Assembly (NCBI GenBank): GCA_043777755.1
Contig: JAYWHK010000276.1
Coordinates: 1 to 19,438 of the forward strand
Direction of reading: 5' to 3'
Source of the DNA: CANHEE01 sp043777755
GTDB taxonomy: Bacteria; Bacteroidota; Bacteroidia; Chitinophagales; Saprospiraceae
DNA: 19,438 nt
In this document: positions 1-7,311 of the stretch, piece after piece
How positions within the stretch are numbered: position 1 is the first letter of the stretch
Layout of the letters: the number at the start of each line of letters is the position of its first letter
Position numbers and translations under genes: made by a program
Notes under the pieces: generated by a model
What the model was told of the DNA's origin: nothing
Database searches by the model: none
The model's input: the letters and a program-made list of their open reading frames with translations, nothing else

Positions 1-93
1 ATCCAATTAAATGAGAAATTTGTGACAATATTAGAACAACATTATGCTCAGTTTTGTCAAAACATATTAGAAAATAAAAGTTTTGTCACGTAG
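1..93 (+). CDS. 3' end of an unidentified protein, truncated by the window edge
   Basis: The frame starting at base 1 is open for 30 codons and ends at TAG (91-93). The other two forward frames stop within the first 12 bases. The peptide ends in ...QNILENKSFVT and looks like an amphipathic helical C-terminus. There is not enough sequence to name a family. An open run of 30 codons in AT-rich DNA can occur by chance, so this is only a moderate call. If real, the gene lies mostly outside the window on the left and is transcribed towards the DUF262 operon. Confidence 0.4.
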   Translation: MQLNEKFVTILEQHYAQFCQNILENKSFVT

Positions 94-361
94 AGTGGTT
101 TTTTTCATAAAAAAAATTTAGTAAAGTAGAATTTTAAAAGCTCTTGATAAAAAGAAAATTTTTAATTTCTCTTAAAGACGCTTAAAAAAGGGTTTTAGTT
201 TAAAGTATAATACGAAAAGGTGGTTTAAAGCGACGAAAGGTGGATTGTATAGATGAATGTGGTAAAAATACGATTGACAATACAGCTATTATTCAATATT
301 TATTTGAAAATAAATCATATTTGTAAAAATAAAATTTATTTTTGCATTCAAATATCAAAAT
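94..361. other. AT-rich intergenic region before the DUF262 operon
   Basis: No convincing gene is seen here. The stretch holds two near-copies of an ACGAAAGGTGG motif (213-224 and 234-244), a short open frame ending at 326 that is not convincing as a gene, and the -7 box and palindrome listed separately just before the start at 362. Confidence 0.5.
337..344 (+). promoter_or_regulatory. Bacteroidota-type -7 box for the DUF262 operon
   Basis: TATTTTTG matches the TAnnTTTG consensus of the Bacteroidota housekeeping sigma factor and lies 17 bases before the ATG at 362, giving a very short leader. No TTG lies at the usual 19-23 base distance upstream, so the -33 half is weak. The box overlaps an AT-only palindrome at 325-343. 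Confidence 0.5.
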
Positions 362-1855
362 ATGTCAATCGCAAGTAGTACAAACCTAAGGAAACTTTTT
401 TGCAAAAACCTAAAAGTTCCTAACTATCAACGTCCTTATACATGGACAGAAAAGCAAGTGAAGCCCTTGTTAGAGGATTTGTATGCTTTTTTTCAAAAAA
501 ATAAAGACAATAATATTCCTGTTTTGTTAGGTTCTACGATTTTATTTAAAAATGAGATAACAGAAAAAGAAGCAGAGAAGGAAGTAAAAAAAGAAATTTT
601 TGAAATCGTGGACGGTCAGCAAAGGCTTACAACTTTGGCGATTATTTTATATTGTTTGGGTAAAAAAGAAATTAGTGAATTGTCTTTTTTATCTGAATCC
701 TTCACGCATCAAAAATCAATTGACAATATCAAAGTCAATCAGGAAATTATCAATGCTTTTAGAGAAAAAAAGGAAGTTAATAAGGGAAATTGGGCAGATT
801 TTATCCTTGAAAAAGTCCATTTTATAGAAATTACTGCGCCTACGCTTGACGATGCTTTTGTGTTTTTTGATAGTCAAAACAACAGGGGAAAATCGTTAGC
901 GGATTATGACGTTTTGAAAGCACATCATTTGCGCTATATTGCCGATAATGCCTTGGCTACGGCTTGTGCTAAAAATTGGGAAAAAATAGACAAAAACAAA
1001 GATAATACGATTGGTTTGGCTCATTTGTTAGATACGCTGCTTGGGCGTGGTCGCAAGTGGAGCAAAGGCGAACACAATCGCTTGGTGTTGATGGACGAAT
1101 TTAAATCACAGCGTTTTGAAAAATCGGATAGTCGTCAGTATCACATCAATCGCTATCAGCAGCCACCGATTTTTGAGCATTGGTCGTACTTACCCGAAAA
1201 AGGACAGGAAGCAAGTTTCAATTTTCATCACAATTTTGATGCTACAATTGGTACAAAAAGAATGCTTTTACAAGCAAACAGCGTACAATATTTTCCTTTT
1301 CAAATCACGCAGACCATAGAAGGCGGCGAACTTTTCTTTTGGTACACCGAAAAATATTATGCTTTGTATAAGGAGTTATTTGATGATGAAAATGCTAATT
1401 TGAGTACGTTTTTTAAAGGATTTAGAAAGGAAATTCAAAATAAGAATTCAAACTATTTATACGATGTTTGGATAGCAAGTTTAGTATTTTATTACGATAA
1501 ATTTGGTAATATTGAGTTTGATAAAATGGCTATTTATTTGTTTTATAGCATTTATTATTTGCGAATGGAGAAGGCAAGTGTTAGAGAAGATGGTATTTAT
1601 AAATACATTAGAGAAACTTATAACCCATTTAAAATTATTCAAGAGGCTTCTTATTTTGGTTTTATTTATAAAAGAATAGAAGAAAAAATGGAAGGAAAAA
1701 AGATTTTAGAAAAGATTTTAGAAAAAGATGAAAAAGGAAAGATGAAAAATACCTATAATGGTATTAGAAATGATTTTTACCGTAATTTCTTTGATAATCA
1801 ACCCAATATTCTAAAAGCAATTGAAACTCAACTCTCAAAACTAAATAAAGCATGA
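362..1855 (+). CDS. DUF262 (GmrS-like) protein without an HNH domain
   Basis: This is a 497-residue protein with the DUF262 signature. Seen motifs are N21-Y-Q-R-P-Y-T-W28, I82-V-D-G-Q-Q-R88 followed by LTT, and N173-N-R-G176 followed by D183-V-L-K-A. DUF262 is a ParB/Srx-like fold. In GmrS, BrxU and SspE it binds or hydrolyses NTP through the DGQQR motif and gates a DUF1524 nuclease. Here the C-terminal two-thirds is helical and lysine-rich with no visible EH..P or GNL HNH motif, so it is probably a regulatory or NTPase subunit rather than the nuclease. The start is ATG 362, 17 bases after a good -7 box. It overlaps the next gene by ATGA (1852-1855), so the two are translationally coupled and likely form one complex. 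Family assignment is firm; the defence role is inferred. Confidence 0.85.
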   Translation: MSIASSTNLRKLFCKNLKVPNYQRPYTWTEKQVKPLLEDLYAFFQKNKDNNIPVLLGSTILFKNEITEKEAEKEVKKEIFEIVDGQQRLTTLAIILYCLGKKEISELSFLSESFTHQKSIDNIKVNQEIINAFREKKEVNKGNWADFILEKVHFIEITAPTLDDAFVFFDSQNNRGKSLADYDVLKAHHLRYIADNALATACAKNWEKIDKNKDNTIGLAHLLDTLLGRGRKWSKGEHNRLVLMDEFKSQRFEKSDSRQYHINRYQQPPIFEHWSYLPEKGQEASFNFHHNFDATIGTKRMLLQANSVQYFPFQITQTIEGGELFFWYTEKYYALYKELFDDENANLSTFFKGFRKEIQNKNSNYLYDVWIASLVFYYDKFGNIEFDKMAIYLFYSIYYLRMEKASVREDGIYKYIRETYNPFKIIQEASYFGFIYKRIEEKMEGKKILEKILEKDEKGKMKNTYNGIRNDFYRNFFDNQPNILKAIETQLSKLNKA

Positions 1856-3696
1856 GCGGTATAAAAATTCCAACTTTTGAATTTACGCCTTCGAGTATTG
1901 GCGATGATTATTTTTTTAATATTCCTATTTATCAACGCCTTTACGCTTGGGAAGAAGCCGAAATCAAGCAATTATTAGAGGACTTGCATAGGCAATTTGA
2001 AAAAGATAGCAATTCATCTTACTATCTTGGAAATCTTGTCTTATACAAAAACGAAAATGAGCGTTACGATGTCATTGACGGACAGCAACGATTGACGACT
2101 TTGTTTTTGATTGGGCTTGTTTTTAAATGTGAAAATTGGCTTGCTTTCTTACAAAAAGACGGCAATTTGCGTCTTGCTTTTGTGGCGAGAGCAGACGATA
2201 ATGCTTTTCTAAAAGCAAAAATTGCGAATGAAGAAACCAAAGCATCTGAAAACCTAAATGCAATGATGACAAATGCTTTGCGTATAATCGGAGAATTTGA
2301 ACATAGCAAAAACACAGATTTTCAACAGTATATTTTTGAAAAAACTACAATGGTCGGCATCATTATTCCCGAAGGCATTGATTTGAATAAATATTTTGAA
2401 GATATGAATAATCGTGGCGTTCAGTTGGAAAAACACGAGATTTTGAAAGCAAAATTATTGGGTAAAATTGATGAAAATGATCAACCTTTTTACGCTCGCC
2501 TGTGGGACGCTTGCTCGCAAATGAACCAATATGTGGAGTATGGATTTGATACTTTACAAGAAGTTAGAAGTATTTTATTTGAAAATAAAGATTTAAAGCA
2601 ATTGGTAAGTGATGACAAAAGCGAAACGACTTCATTGCAATCTATTTTAGAACTTAATTTTGAAGACAAACATCAGAAAAATGTTGTTATTGAAAAGAAA
2701 AATCAAGAAGATGCAGAGAAAAAACCAAGCAAAATCGGCTCAATCCTCAACTTTCCGACCTTTGTTTTGCATTGCTATAAAATTTGGTCAAATGATAGTA
2801 ATACAAAGTTGAGTGACAAAGATTTGTTAGAAGTTTTTAATGAGGAAACTTTAAAAGATTTTAAAGCAACTGAATTTATGGACTTTCTTTTCACTTGTCG
2901 AGTAAATTACGATGCTTATTTTATCAAAAGTATTGAAGATAAAGACGGAAATAATATTTGGAAAATTAGAGCAATTAAAGAAACTGAAAATGCTAATGAA
3001 AAATATGCAAGAAAATCTCATTTGGATAATACAACTGTCATTCAAGCGATGCTGAATGCAAGTATAAGTTTGGATAATTGGTTCACGCCTGCATTGAAAT
3101 ATGTGAACGAAAATACAGCAAGTTGGAAACTTAAAAAAGATATTGAAATTCTTGAAATTGATACATATTTTTGCGCATTTTTAGAAAATTTAGATACAGA
3201 ATTAGCGAAAAAGAGGATTGGAAACGAAGATTACGAAAATTGGTTTAATCAAAATCTCCATAAAGGAACAGGAACGCCTCGTTATTGGTTTTTCCGTTTA
3301 GATTATTATTTGAGAAAAGAATGGATAAAGGAAAATGCAGATTTTCCAAAATCAGTTGATATTTGGAAAATCAAAAACTACCAATTCCGTCAAAATCGTT
3401 CCGTAGAACATATACAGCCACAAAGCAAAAAAGAAGGTTGGGAAAAAGATGATGTGAATATTGATAATTTTGGCAATTTAGCCTTGATTAGTGTTCGTTC
3501 TAATTCAAGTTATAATAACCAAGATTTTAAAGATAAAAAAGCCGATTTTGTAAAAAGAACAAGTAATTGGGGCATAGAAAGTCTAAAACAATTAGCGATT
3601 TTTGAGTATAACGATTGGACAGCAGAAAACGCAGAAACGCATGGCAAGGAAATGATAAATATTTTGATAGAGAGTATGGTAAGCGAAAAGCATTAA
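1852..3696 (+). CDS. DUF262-DUF1524 fusion protein (GmrSD-like HNH endonuclease)
   Basis: This 614-residue protein joins both halves of a GmrSD-type enzyme. The N-terminal DUF262 shows I26-Y-Q-R29 with W33, V74-I-D-G-Q-Q-R80 and N186-N-R-G189. The C-terminal DUF1524 HNH part shows E519-H-I-Q-P523, G541-N-L543 and N551..N555-N556..F559, the usual histidine and asparagine scaffold of this nuclease. Known relatives (GmrSD, BrxU, SspE) restrict modified phage DNA or nick DNA when activated by NTP. The middle third (about 200-500) is family-specific and variable. The start overlaps the stop of the previous DUF262 gene by four bases, and the operon ends at the hairpin at 3755-3790. A DUF262-only subunit paired with a DUF262-DUF1524 subunit suggests a hetero-oligomeric restriction or abortive-infection system. 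The target is unknown. Confidence 0.88.
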   Translation: MSGIKIPTFEFTPSSIGDDYFFNIPIYQRLYAWEEAEIKQLLEDLHRQFEKDSNSSYYLGNLVLYKNENERYDVIDGQQRLTTLFLIGLVFKCENWLAFLQKDGNLRLAFVARADDNAFLKAKIANEETKASENLNAMMTNALRIIGEFEHSKNTDFQQYIFEKTTMVGIIIPEGIDLNKYFEDMNNRGVQLEKHEILKAKLLGKIDENDQPFYARLWDACSQMNQYVEYGFDTLQEVRSILFENKDLKQLVSDDKSETTSLQSILELNFEDKHQKNVVIEKKNQEDAEKKPSKIGSILNFPTFVLHCYKIWSNDSNTKLSDKDLLEVFNEETLKDFKATEFMDFLFTCRVNYDAYFIKSIEDKDGNNIWKIRAIKETENANEKYARKSHLDNTTVIQAMLNASISLDNWFTPALKYVNENTASWKLKKDIEILEIDTYFCAFLENLDTELAKKRIGNEDYENWFNQNLHKGTGTPRYWFFRLDYYLRKEWIKENADFPKSVDIWKIKNYQFRQNRSVEHIQPQSKKEGWEKDDVNIDNFGNLALISVRSNSSYNNQDFKDKKADFVKRTSNWGIESLKQLAIFEYNDWTAENAETHGKEMINILIESMVSEKH

Positions 3697-3754
3697 AAAA
3701 ACATTTTACAGTTTTAAAAGACAACTAAAAAAGATGATTTTTTGCAATAGAATT

Positions 3755-3790
3755 ATAAAAGCCGCAGTGATTGCTCACTACGGCTTTTAT
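3755..3790. terminator. Bidirectional terminator between converging operons
   Basis: A 16-base arm (3755-3770) and its reverse complement (3775-3790) match at 15 of 16 positions around the loop TTGC. A/T runs on the outer side of both arms let the hairpin work in both directions. It lies between the stop of the plus-strand DUF262 operon (3696) and the stop of the minus-strand gene (3796). Confidence 0.85.
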
Positions 3791-3795
3791 AACTA

Positions 3796-4587
3796 CTAAA
3801 ACAAAACACCTACGCTCAATTGCCAGCGTTGGTACTTGTATTTTATCCAATCCGTGCCAATTCCTGACGAATCCAATTTATAGTTGTTTTGACTTCCTTG
3901 AAATAAAAAACCAAAATCAAAGATAAAATTGATATCATCTGATGCGCCCATACGAAAACCAATACTTGGGTTTAGGAACAATCCGCCTAATTGAGCTGTC
4001 GGAGCTTGCGACCAAGTATTGCGAAGTTTGGCTTTTGGTGTAAATCCATAGCCTGCTTTCATGGCTACAAATGGAGCTCTTTTTTTCGCTTTCAGATAAC
4101 TACGGACTTCGCCAAAAACTGGAATAAAATTTTGCCTCGTATTGTAATTGTATTGATAAGCAAAAATTCCAATACCTCCGCCAAATCCTAAAGTCCTCTG
4201 CTTCATTTTTCCAACAGTAATGGAAAATGAATAACTTGGATCTTCATCACTGCTGATGATTCCGCCAGATAAATGTGAGTAAATTCCTTGCTCTCTGAAA
4301 TTATATTTTTCAAAAAATTCATCGACATTACCATTTTGACAATTCAAGCAATATTGTTGAATTTTTTGAATGTCGTTGCGATTCAAATGCAATCGAAAAC
4401 CGCCCAAAATATCCATAACAATAACTTTATCGCCCATTTCGACGATTTTTCCTTGGTAAAAACTTCCTTGCTTCATTTTCACCTTGTCAATGTAACGCAA
4501 GCCTTTGAATGAAGTTGAGTCTTTACTTTGCTGTGCAAAAACATTGATGCTTGTAAAAAGCAATATAAAAAACAATAGTTTTTTCAT
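3796..4587 (-). CDS. Secreted outer-membrane-barrel-like protein
   Basis: This 263-residue protein starts with a clear signal peptide (MKKLLFFILLFTSINVFA, cleavage near 18-19). Residues about 30-80 form a small beta-rich segment of the kind seen in many Bacteroidota secreted proteins: a K-x-G-x-x-Y-x-G-K-I-V pattern, then GG and an N-R-N-D-I-x-K-I stretch. From about residue 105 onward the chain alternates aromatic and small residues in strand-length blocks and ends in ...WQLSVGVLF. A terminal phenylalanine is typical of BamA-inserted outer-membrane barrels. The gene begins 7 bases after the stop of the upstream lipoprotein gene, so the two form an operon. The specific function is not recognisable. 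Confidence 0.7.
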   Translation of the reverse strand: MKKLLFFILLFTSINVFAQQSKDSTSFKGLRYIDKVKMKQGSFYQGKIVEMGDKVIVMDILGGFRLHLNRNDIQKIQQYCLNCQNGNVDEFFEKYNFREQGIYSHLSGGIISSDEDPSYSFSITVGKMKQRTLGFGGGIGIFAYQYNYNTRQNFIPVFGEVRSYLKAKKRAPFVAMKAGYGFTPKAKLRNTWSQAPTAQLGGLFLNPSIGFRMGASDDINFIFDFGFLFQGSQNNYKLDSSGIGTDWIKYKYQRWQLSVGVLF

Positions 4588-4594
4588 CGTATTT

Positions 4595-5902
4595 CTATTT
4601 TTTTACTGCAATAACGCTTAGTTTTTTCAAATTTTTAGAATCGTCAGCATCGTATTGATAAAAACCATCGTCGCCAATGACCATGACAATTTTTTTACCC
4701 GAAGCACTGTAATTCTTAGGCAAAGCGATAACATCATAAGCAAAAAAGTCTGTAAATGCAGCGATTCTATTGTCATCTATTTTTTGTAAATCGCTGACAT
4801 CGAAGGCTTTAAGTCCAAATTTTCCTTCACAAAGATACATCGTATTGCCTTCCACGCTTAGTCCATGTGGATTTTGCATTGGATAGCTTTTTATCAAACT
4901 TGGCTTGCTCAAATCTTTCACATTAATCACATCTAATTGATTTTGAAAACCTTGACACGCTGTTCCGTTGCGCAAGGTAACAAACGCTACATCGTCTTTT
5001 ACATAGACAGGGTCGCAAGCACGAGCATGGTCGAATTTTGACAAACGGACTGGATTTTCAGGTGATTTTATATCGTAAATAAACATTCCTGAGTTCGAGC
5101 CGACGAACAATTTATCCTTGTATGGAAAAAGCGTTTCGATGCCCCATTCCACTTGAACAGCCTTACGAGATATTGGTGCTTGTGCATTCTTTACATCAAA
5201 AACCTTCATAGTGGATTGGTCTAAAGAATAAAGGTGATTGCCAGAAATCGTGAATCGAGCAAAAGAACCACCTACACCAACCGAAGGTTTTGTTGCTTGA
5301 CTTGCACCGACGGAGCTTGCAGAAGGCGCAAAATCAAAAGATGCATTTACCAAAAAATCTCCATTTAATTCAGAATAGTATTTACTCCCATAATTGTTGC
5401 TATTGCAATCGACCTCAACAGTTTCGTTGCTTTTTTCATAATCAATCAAGTAACCCAATTGTGAATTAAGTGTAAAATTAGAAAAAACATTTTCGTTGCG
5501 ACCAAGTAAAGTTGGTTTTTCTAGATTTTTGATGTCAATGCTGACCAAATCAATGTAATTGTCCGCATAAAGCGTATTGTCTTTGACTGCGATGTCAATG
5601 TTGCCAGGAATTTTGATGAAAGCAACATTTTTAGGATTCGCAGGCTCTCGATTGTCAATGACGTGAACACCTTCATTGATTTCATTGATAAAAACATAGT
5701 TGTTGTAAAAATACAATTTGCCAGGTTTTTTCAGTTCTGTAGGAGCTTCTGCCTTGATATCTAAACGAATTTCGTCTAGTTTTTTATAAATTGGTGTCCA
5801 TTTGACATAAGTTTTCTTTTCCTCGCAAGTGTCTAACTGGCAAGCGTTAAAAACAATCGCCGAGGCAGAAAGTAAAATTAAAAAAATGAAAATTCTTCTC
5901 AT
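4595..5902 (-). CDS. Lipoprotein with LVIVD-type beta-propeller repeats
   Basis: This 435-residue protein begins with a lipoprotein signal (charged RR, hydrophobic core, then F18-N-A-C21), so it is probably lipidated at C21 and anchored in the envelope. The mature part carries repeated strand motifs typical of the LVIVD family, each a hydrophobic V-x-D or I-D core followed by N-P or K-P. Examples are near residues 79-95 (GVHVIDNREPANP), 118-133, 232-245, 273-288 (MFIYDIKSPENP), 323-338 (LDVINVKDLSKP) and 364-372 (LKAFDVSDL). This makes about a six-bladed propeller. Such proteins are common, poorly characterised surface or periplasmic proteins of Bacteroidota. It is first in a two-gene operon with the barrel-like protein. 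The start ATG (complement of 5900-5902) fits the lipobox distance. Confidence 0.8.
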   Translation of the reverse strand: MRRIFIFLILLSASAIVFNACQLDTCEEKKTYVKWTPIYKKLDEIRLDIKAEAPTELKKPGKLYFYNNYVFINEINEGVHVIDNREPANPKNVAFIKIPGNIDIAVKDNTLYADNYIDLVSIDIKNLEKPTLLGRNENVFSNFTLNSQLGYLIDYEKSNETVEVDCNSNNYGSKYYSELNGDFLVNASFDFAPSASSVGASQATKPSVGVGGSFARFTISGNHLYSLDQSTMKVFDVKNAQAPISRKAVQVEWGIETLFPYKDKLFVGSNSGMFIYDIKSPENPVRLSKFDHARACDPVYVKDDVAFVTLRNGTACQGFQNQLDVINVKDLSKPSLIKSYPMQNPHGLSVEGNTMYLCEGKFGLKAFDVSDLQKIDDNRIAAFTDFFAYDVIALPKNYSASGKKIVMVIGDDGFYQYDADDSKNLKKLSVIAVKK

Positions 5903-5998
5903 GGTGAAAATTTTTTAAAAGTGAAAAAAAGATTGATTTAAATCGTACAGAACGAATCTTGGTTAATAGATATTGCTATTTAACATTTGTCCAAAATC

Positions 5999-6006
5999 CA
6001 AAACTA
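5999..6006 (-). promoter_or_regulatory. Possible -7 box for the lipoprotein operon
   Basis: On the minus strand these bases read TAGTTTTG, a match to TAnnTTTG, about 97 bases upstream of the lipoprotein ATG. No good -33 TTG is seen at the usual distance, so this is a moderate guess. Confidence 0.35.
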
Positions 6007-6078
6007 CTTTTCCGTTCTGAATACATAGACTTTCCGTTTTTCAAAAAGGTTGGGTCTGTGCGCAAAATTATAAAAAAA

Positions 6079-6112
6079 CGTAGAGAAAAGGCACGCCTTT
6101 TCTCGAAATACG
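6079..6112. repeat. Strong hairpin in the divergent intergenic region
   Basis: GAGAAAAGGC (6083-6092) and GCCTTTTCTC (6095-6104) are perfect complements separated by two bases. CGTA (6079-6082) and TACG (6109-6112) extend the dyad across a four-base bulge. No gene ends here on either strand, so it is not an ordinary terminator for the visible neighbours. An imperfect inverted copy lies at 7211-7236. Confidence 0.6.
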
Positions 6113-6442
6113 AAATGTAATGTTAGAAGATTGATGTAATGATTTTCAAAATTTTACTTGACAAAGATAATTATTTACAACTATTCTATAATAATATTTT
6201 ACTCAGATAATATTTTCTTGTTAAATAAAAAAATAAATATAAAAAAAAATTAATCAATAAAAAATGCTTTGAACCAACGTTTTTACTTTTTCATACGACA
6301 TATAAGCGGATATTAGTTATTGGATATTAAGATATTGCTTATGGTTGGTGTTCAACATTTTGCATAAATTCAAAATAATTGAGTACGGAGTGTCTAATAA
6401 CCAATAACCGTTCTGTATTTTATCACACTTAAATATTTGTTT

Positions 6443-7204
6443 ATGAAAAAGTATTTTATTTTTTTAATGTGTTGTTTATCAATGACTTGTACATTGTTTT
6501 CACAACGACCAGCAATGGCGCAACCCTTAGAAGACGACAGCCCAAAATCAAGTCCGCCGCCACCAAAACCAACAGAGATTTCAACTCCAATAAGAGAAAT
6601 AGAGGTTTATGTACCGCCACCGCCACCAAAAGAGTACGTTCTTCCGCCATCAAGTGAAATAATAGCTGCTCCCGTAGAGTGTCCTCCAACGAGAGAACCA
6701 AGCAATTCAACACCAAGAAATAACGTAACGAATGTTGTTGATGAACCGCAATATACCATAGAAAATAGTAGTAGTTCTTCCGTTTATGTGTCCAATTCGA
6801 TTGGTTCAGCACAACCACAAGTGGCGGCAGTTCAGCAATATTATCTACAAAAACCTACGGCAGAAGAAGCCTTGCACAAGTTGATTGTAATGTCTGATGT
6901 TGGAAATACTTTTATATTGTCCACGCAAACAAAACGGAGAGGTTTATGGCGACAAAATACTACGGTTGCTCGGAATCATATTCGGGAAATGTTGAACATT
7001 GCTGTTTTTTTACCAAGTGAGAATTTTGCAAAAGTTCATCCATTGATGCGTGATATTTATACAACATTGAATGAATCTGTTGAAAATCATAGTATCTCAG
7101 ACGCAGACGGAGTACTTTTGAGTCGATTGCAAAAAAGCAATACTTACTACAAGACACTTATTGGAAGACTTAACGAGATTTTACAAGAGAAAGGAAAAGA
7201 TTAA
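6443..7204 (+). CDS. Secreted protein with polyproline segments, function unknown
   Basis: This 253-residue protein starts at ATG 6443, giving MKKYFIF. A TTG two codons upstream is also in frame but is less likely. Residues 1-20 form a signal peptide ending near LFSQ. The next 70 or so residues are disordered and proline-rich, with PPPP and PPPPP runs and many Ser/Thr/Glu, followed by Ser/Asn-rich linkers. The last 110 residues, from about KPTAEEALHKL, look like an alpha-helical globular domain with no motif I recognise. Polyproline stretches of this kind usually need EF-P for smooth translation and often span the cell wall or periplasm. The gene stands alone between the gene-free region and the VPS10-like gene. 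A weak hairpin (7213-7227) follows its stop. Confidence 0.65.
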   Translation: MKKYFIFLMCCLSMTCTLFSQRPAMAQPLEDDSPKSSPPPPKPTEISTPIREIEVYVPPPPPKEYVLPPSSEIIAAPVECPPTREPSNSTPRNNVTNVVDEPQYTIENSSSSSVYVSNSIGSAQPQVAAVQQYYLQKPTAEEALHKLIVMSDVGNTFILSTQTKRRGLWRQNTTVARNHIREMLNIAVFLPSENFAKVHPLMRDIYTTLNESVENHSISDADGVLLSRLQKSNTYYKTLIGRLNEILQEKGKD

Positions 7205-7278
7205 TAAACGACAAAAGGCTGACTTTTTCTCTACGTGTGTTTTAAAAGAATAAGGCTAAATAATTAATTTTTTCTTCA

Positions 7279-7286
7279 TATATTTG
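7279..7286 (+). promoter_or_regulatory. -7 box for the VPS10-like gene
   Basis: TATATTTG fits TAnnTTTG and lies 25 bases before the ATG at 7312. No TTG is seen at the expected -33 distance. It supports a separate transcript for the large secreted propeller gene. Confidence 0.5.
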
Positions 7287-7311
7287 TCCTTCAAAATTAA
7301 AATTCGCAACA

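Larger units (their letters stand above)
5946..6417. repeat. MITE-like segment with imperfect 25-bp inverted ends
   Basis: Bases 5946-5970 and the reverse complement of 6393-6417 agree at 21 of 25 positions, including a perfect nine-base outer block (TACAGAACG). A third, directly oriented relative of the inner part lies at about 6320-6339 and shares TTGG and AGATATTGCT with 5959-5977. The 472-base segment encodes nothing. No target-site duplication is visible next to the ends, so mobility is only suggested by the geometry. Confidence 0.3.
5903..6442. other. 540-base gene-free region between divergent genes
   Basis: This spacer separates the minus-strand lipoprotein operon from the plus-strand proline-rich protein. 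It has no credible reading frame. It contains a possible minus-strand promoter (5999-6006), a strong hairpin (6079-6112), an imperfect hairpin around 6023-6060 and the paired inverted ends at 5946-5970 and 6393-6417 described separately. The block at about 6160-6270 is nearly all A and T. No clear plus-strand -7 box was found for the gene at 6443. Confidence 0.6.

Noticed and set aside
201..326. Short open frame ending DECGKNTIDNTAIIQYLFENKSYL, loosely ankyrin-like
   Set aside because: It has no start codon in a sensible place, stops immediately upstream, and too little sequence to tell a relic from chance in AT-rich DNA.
6023..6060. Imperfect dyad CATAGAC ... GTCTGTG with TTTTT/AAAAA inside
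   Set aside because: It is short and mismatched, and no gene ends nearby. Treated only as part of the intergenic description, not as a terminator or insertion-sequence end.
6431..6440. AAATATTTGT as a promoter for the gene at 6443
   Set aside because: The TA dinucleotide is not at the right distance from TTTG, and the box would almost touch the start codon.
6456..6818. 120-codon open frame on the minus strand inside the proline-rich gene
   Set aside because: It lies antisense to a gene with a clear signal peptide. Proline codons read backwards give few stops, and the translation is a leucine/valine-rich string without domain features.
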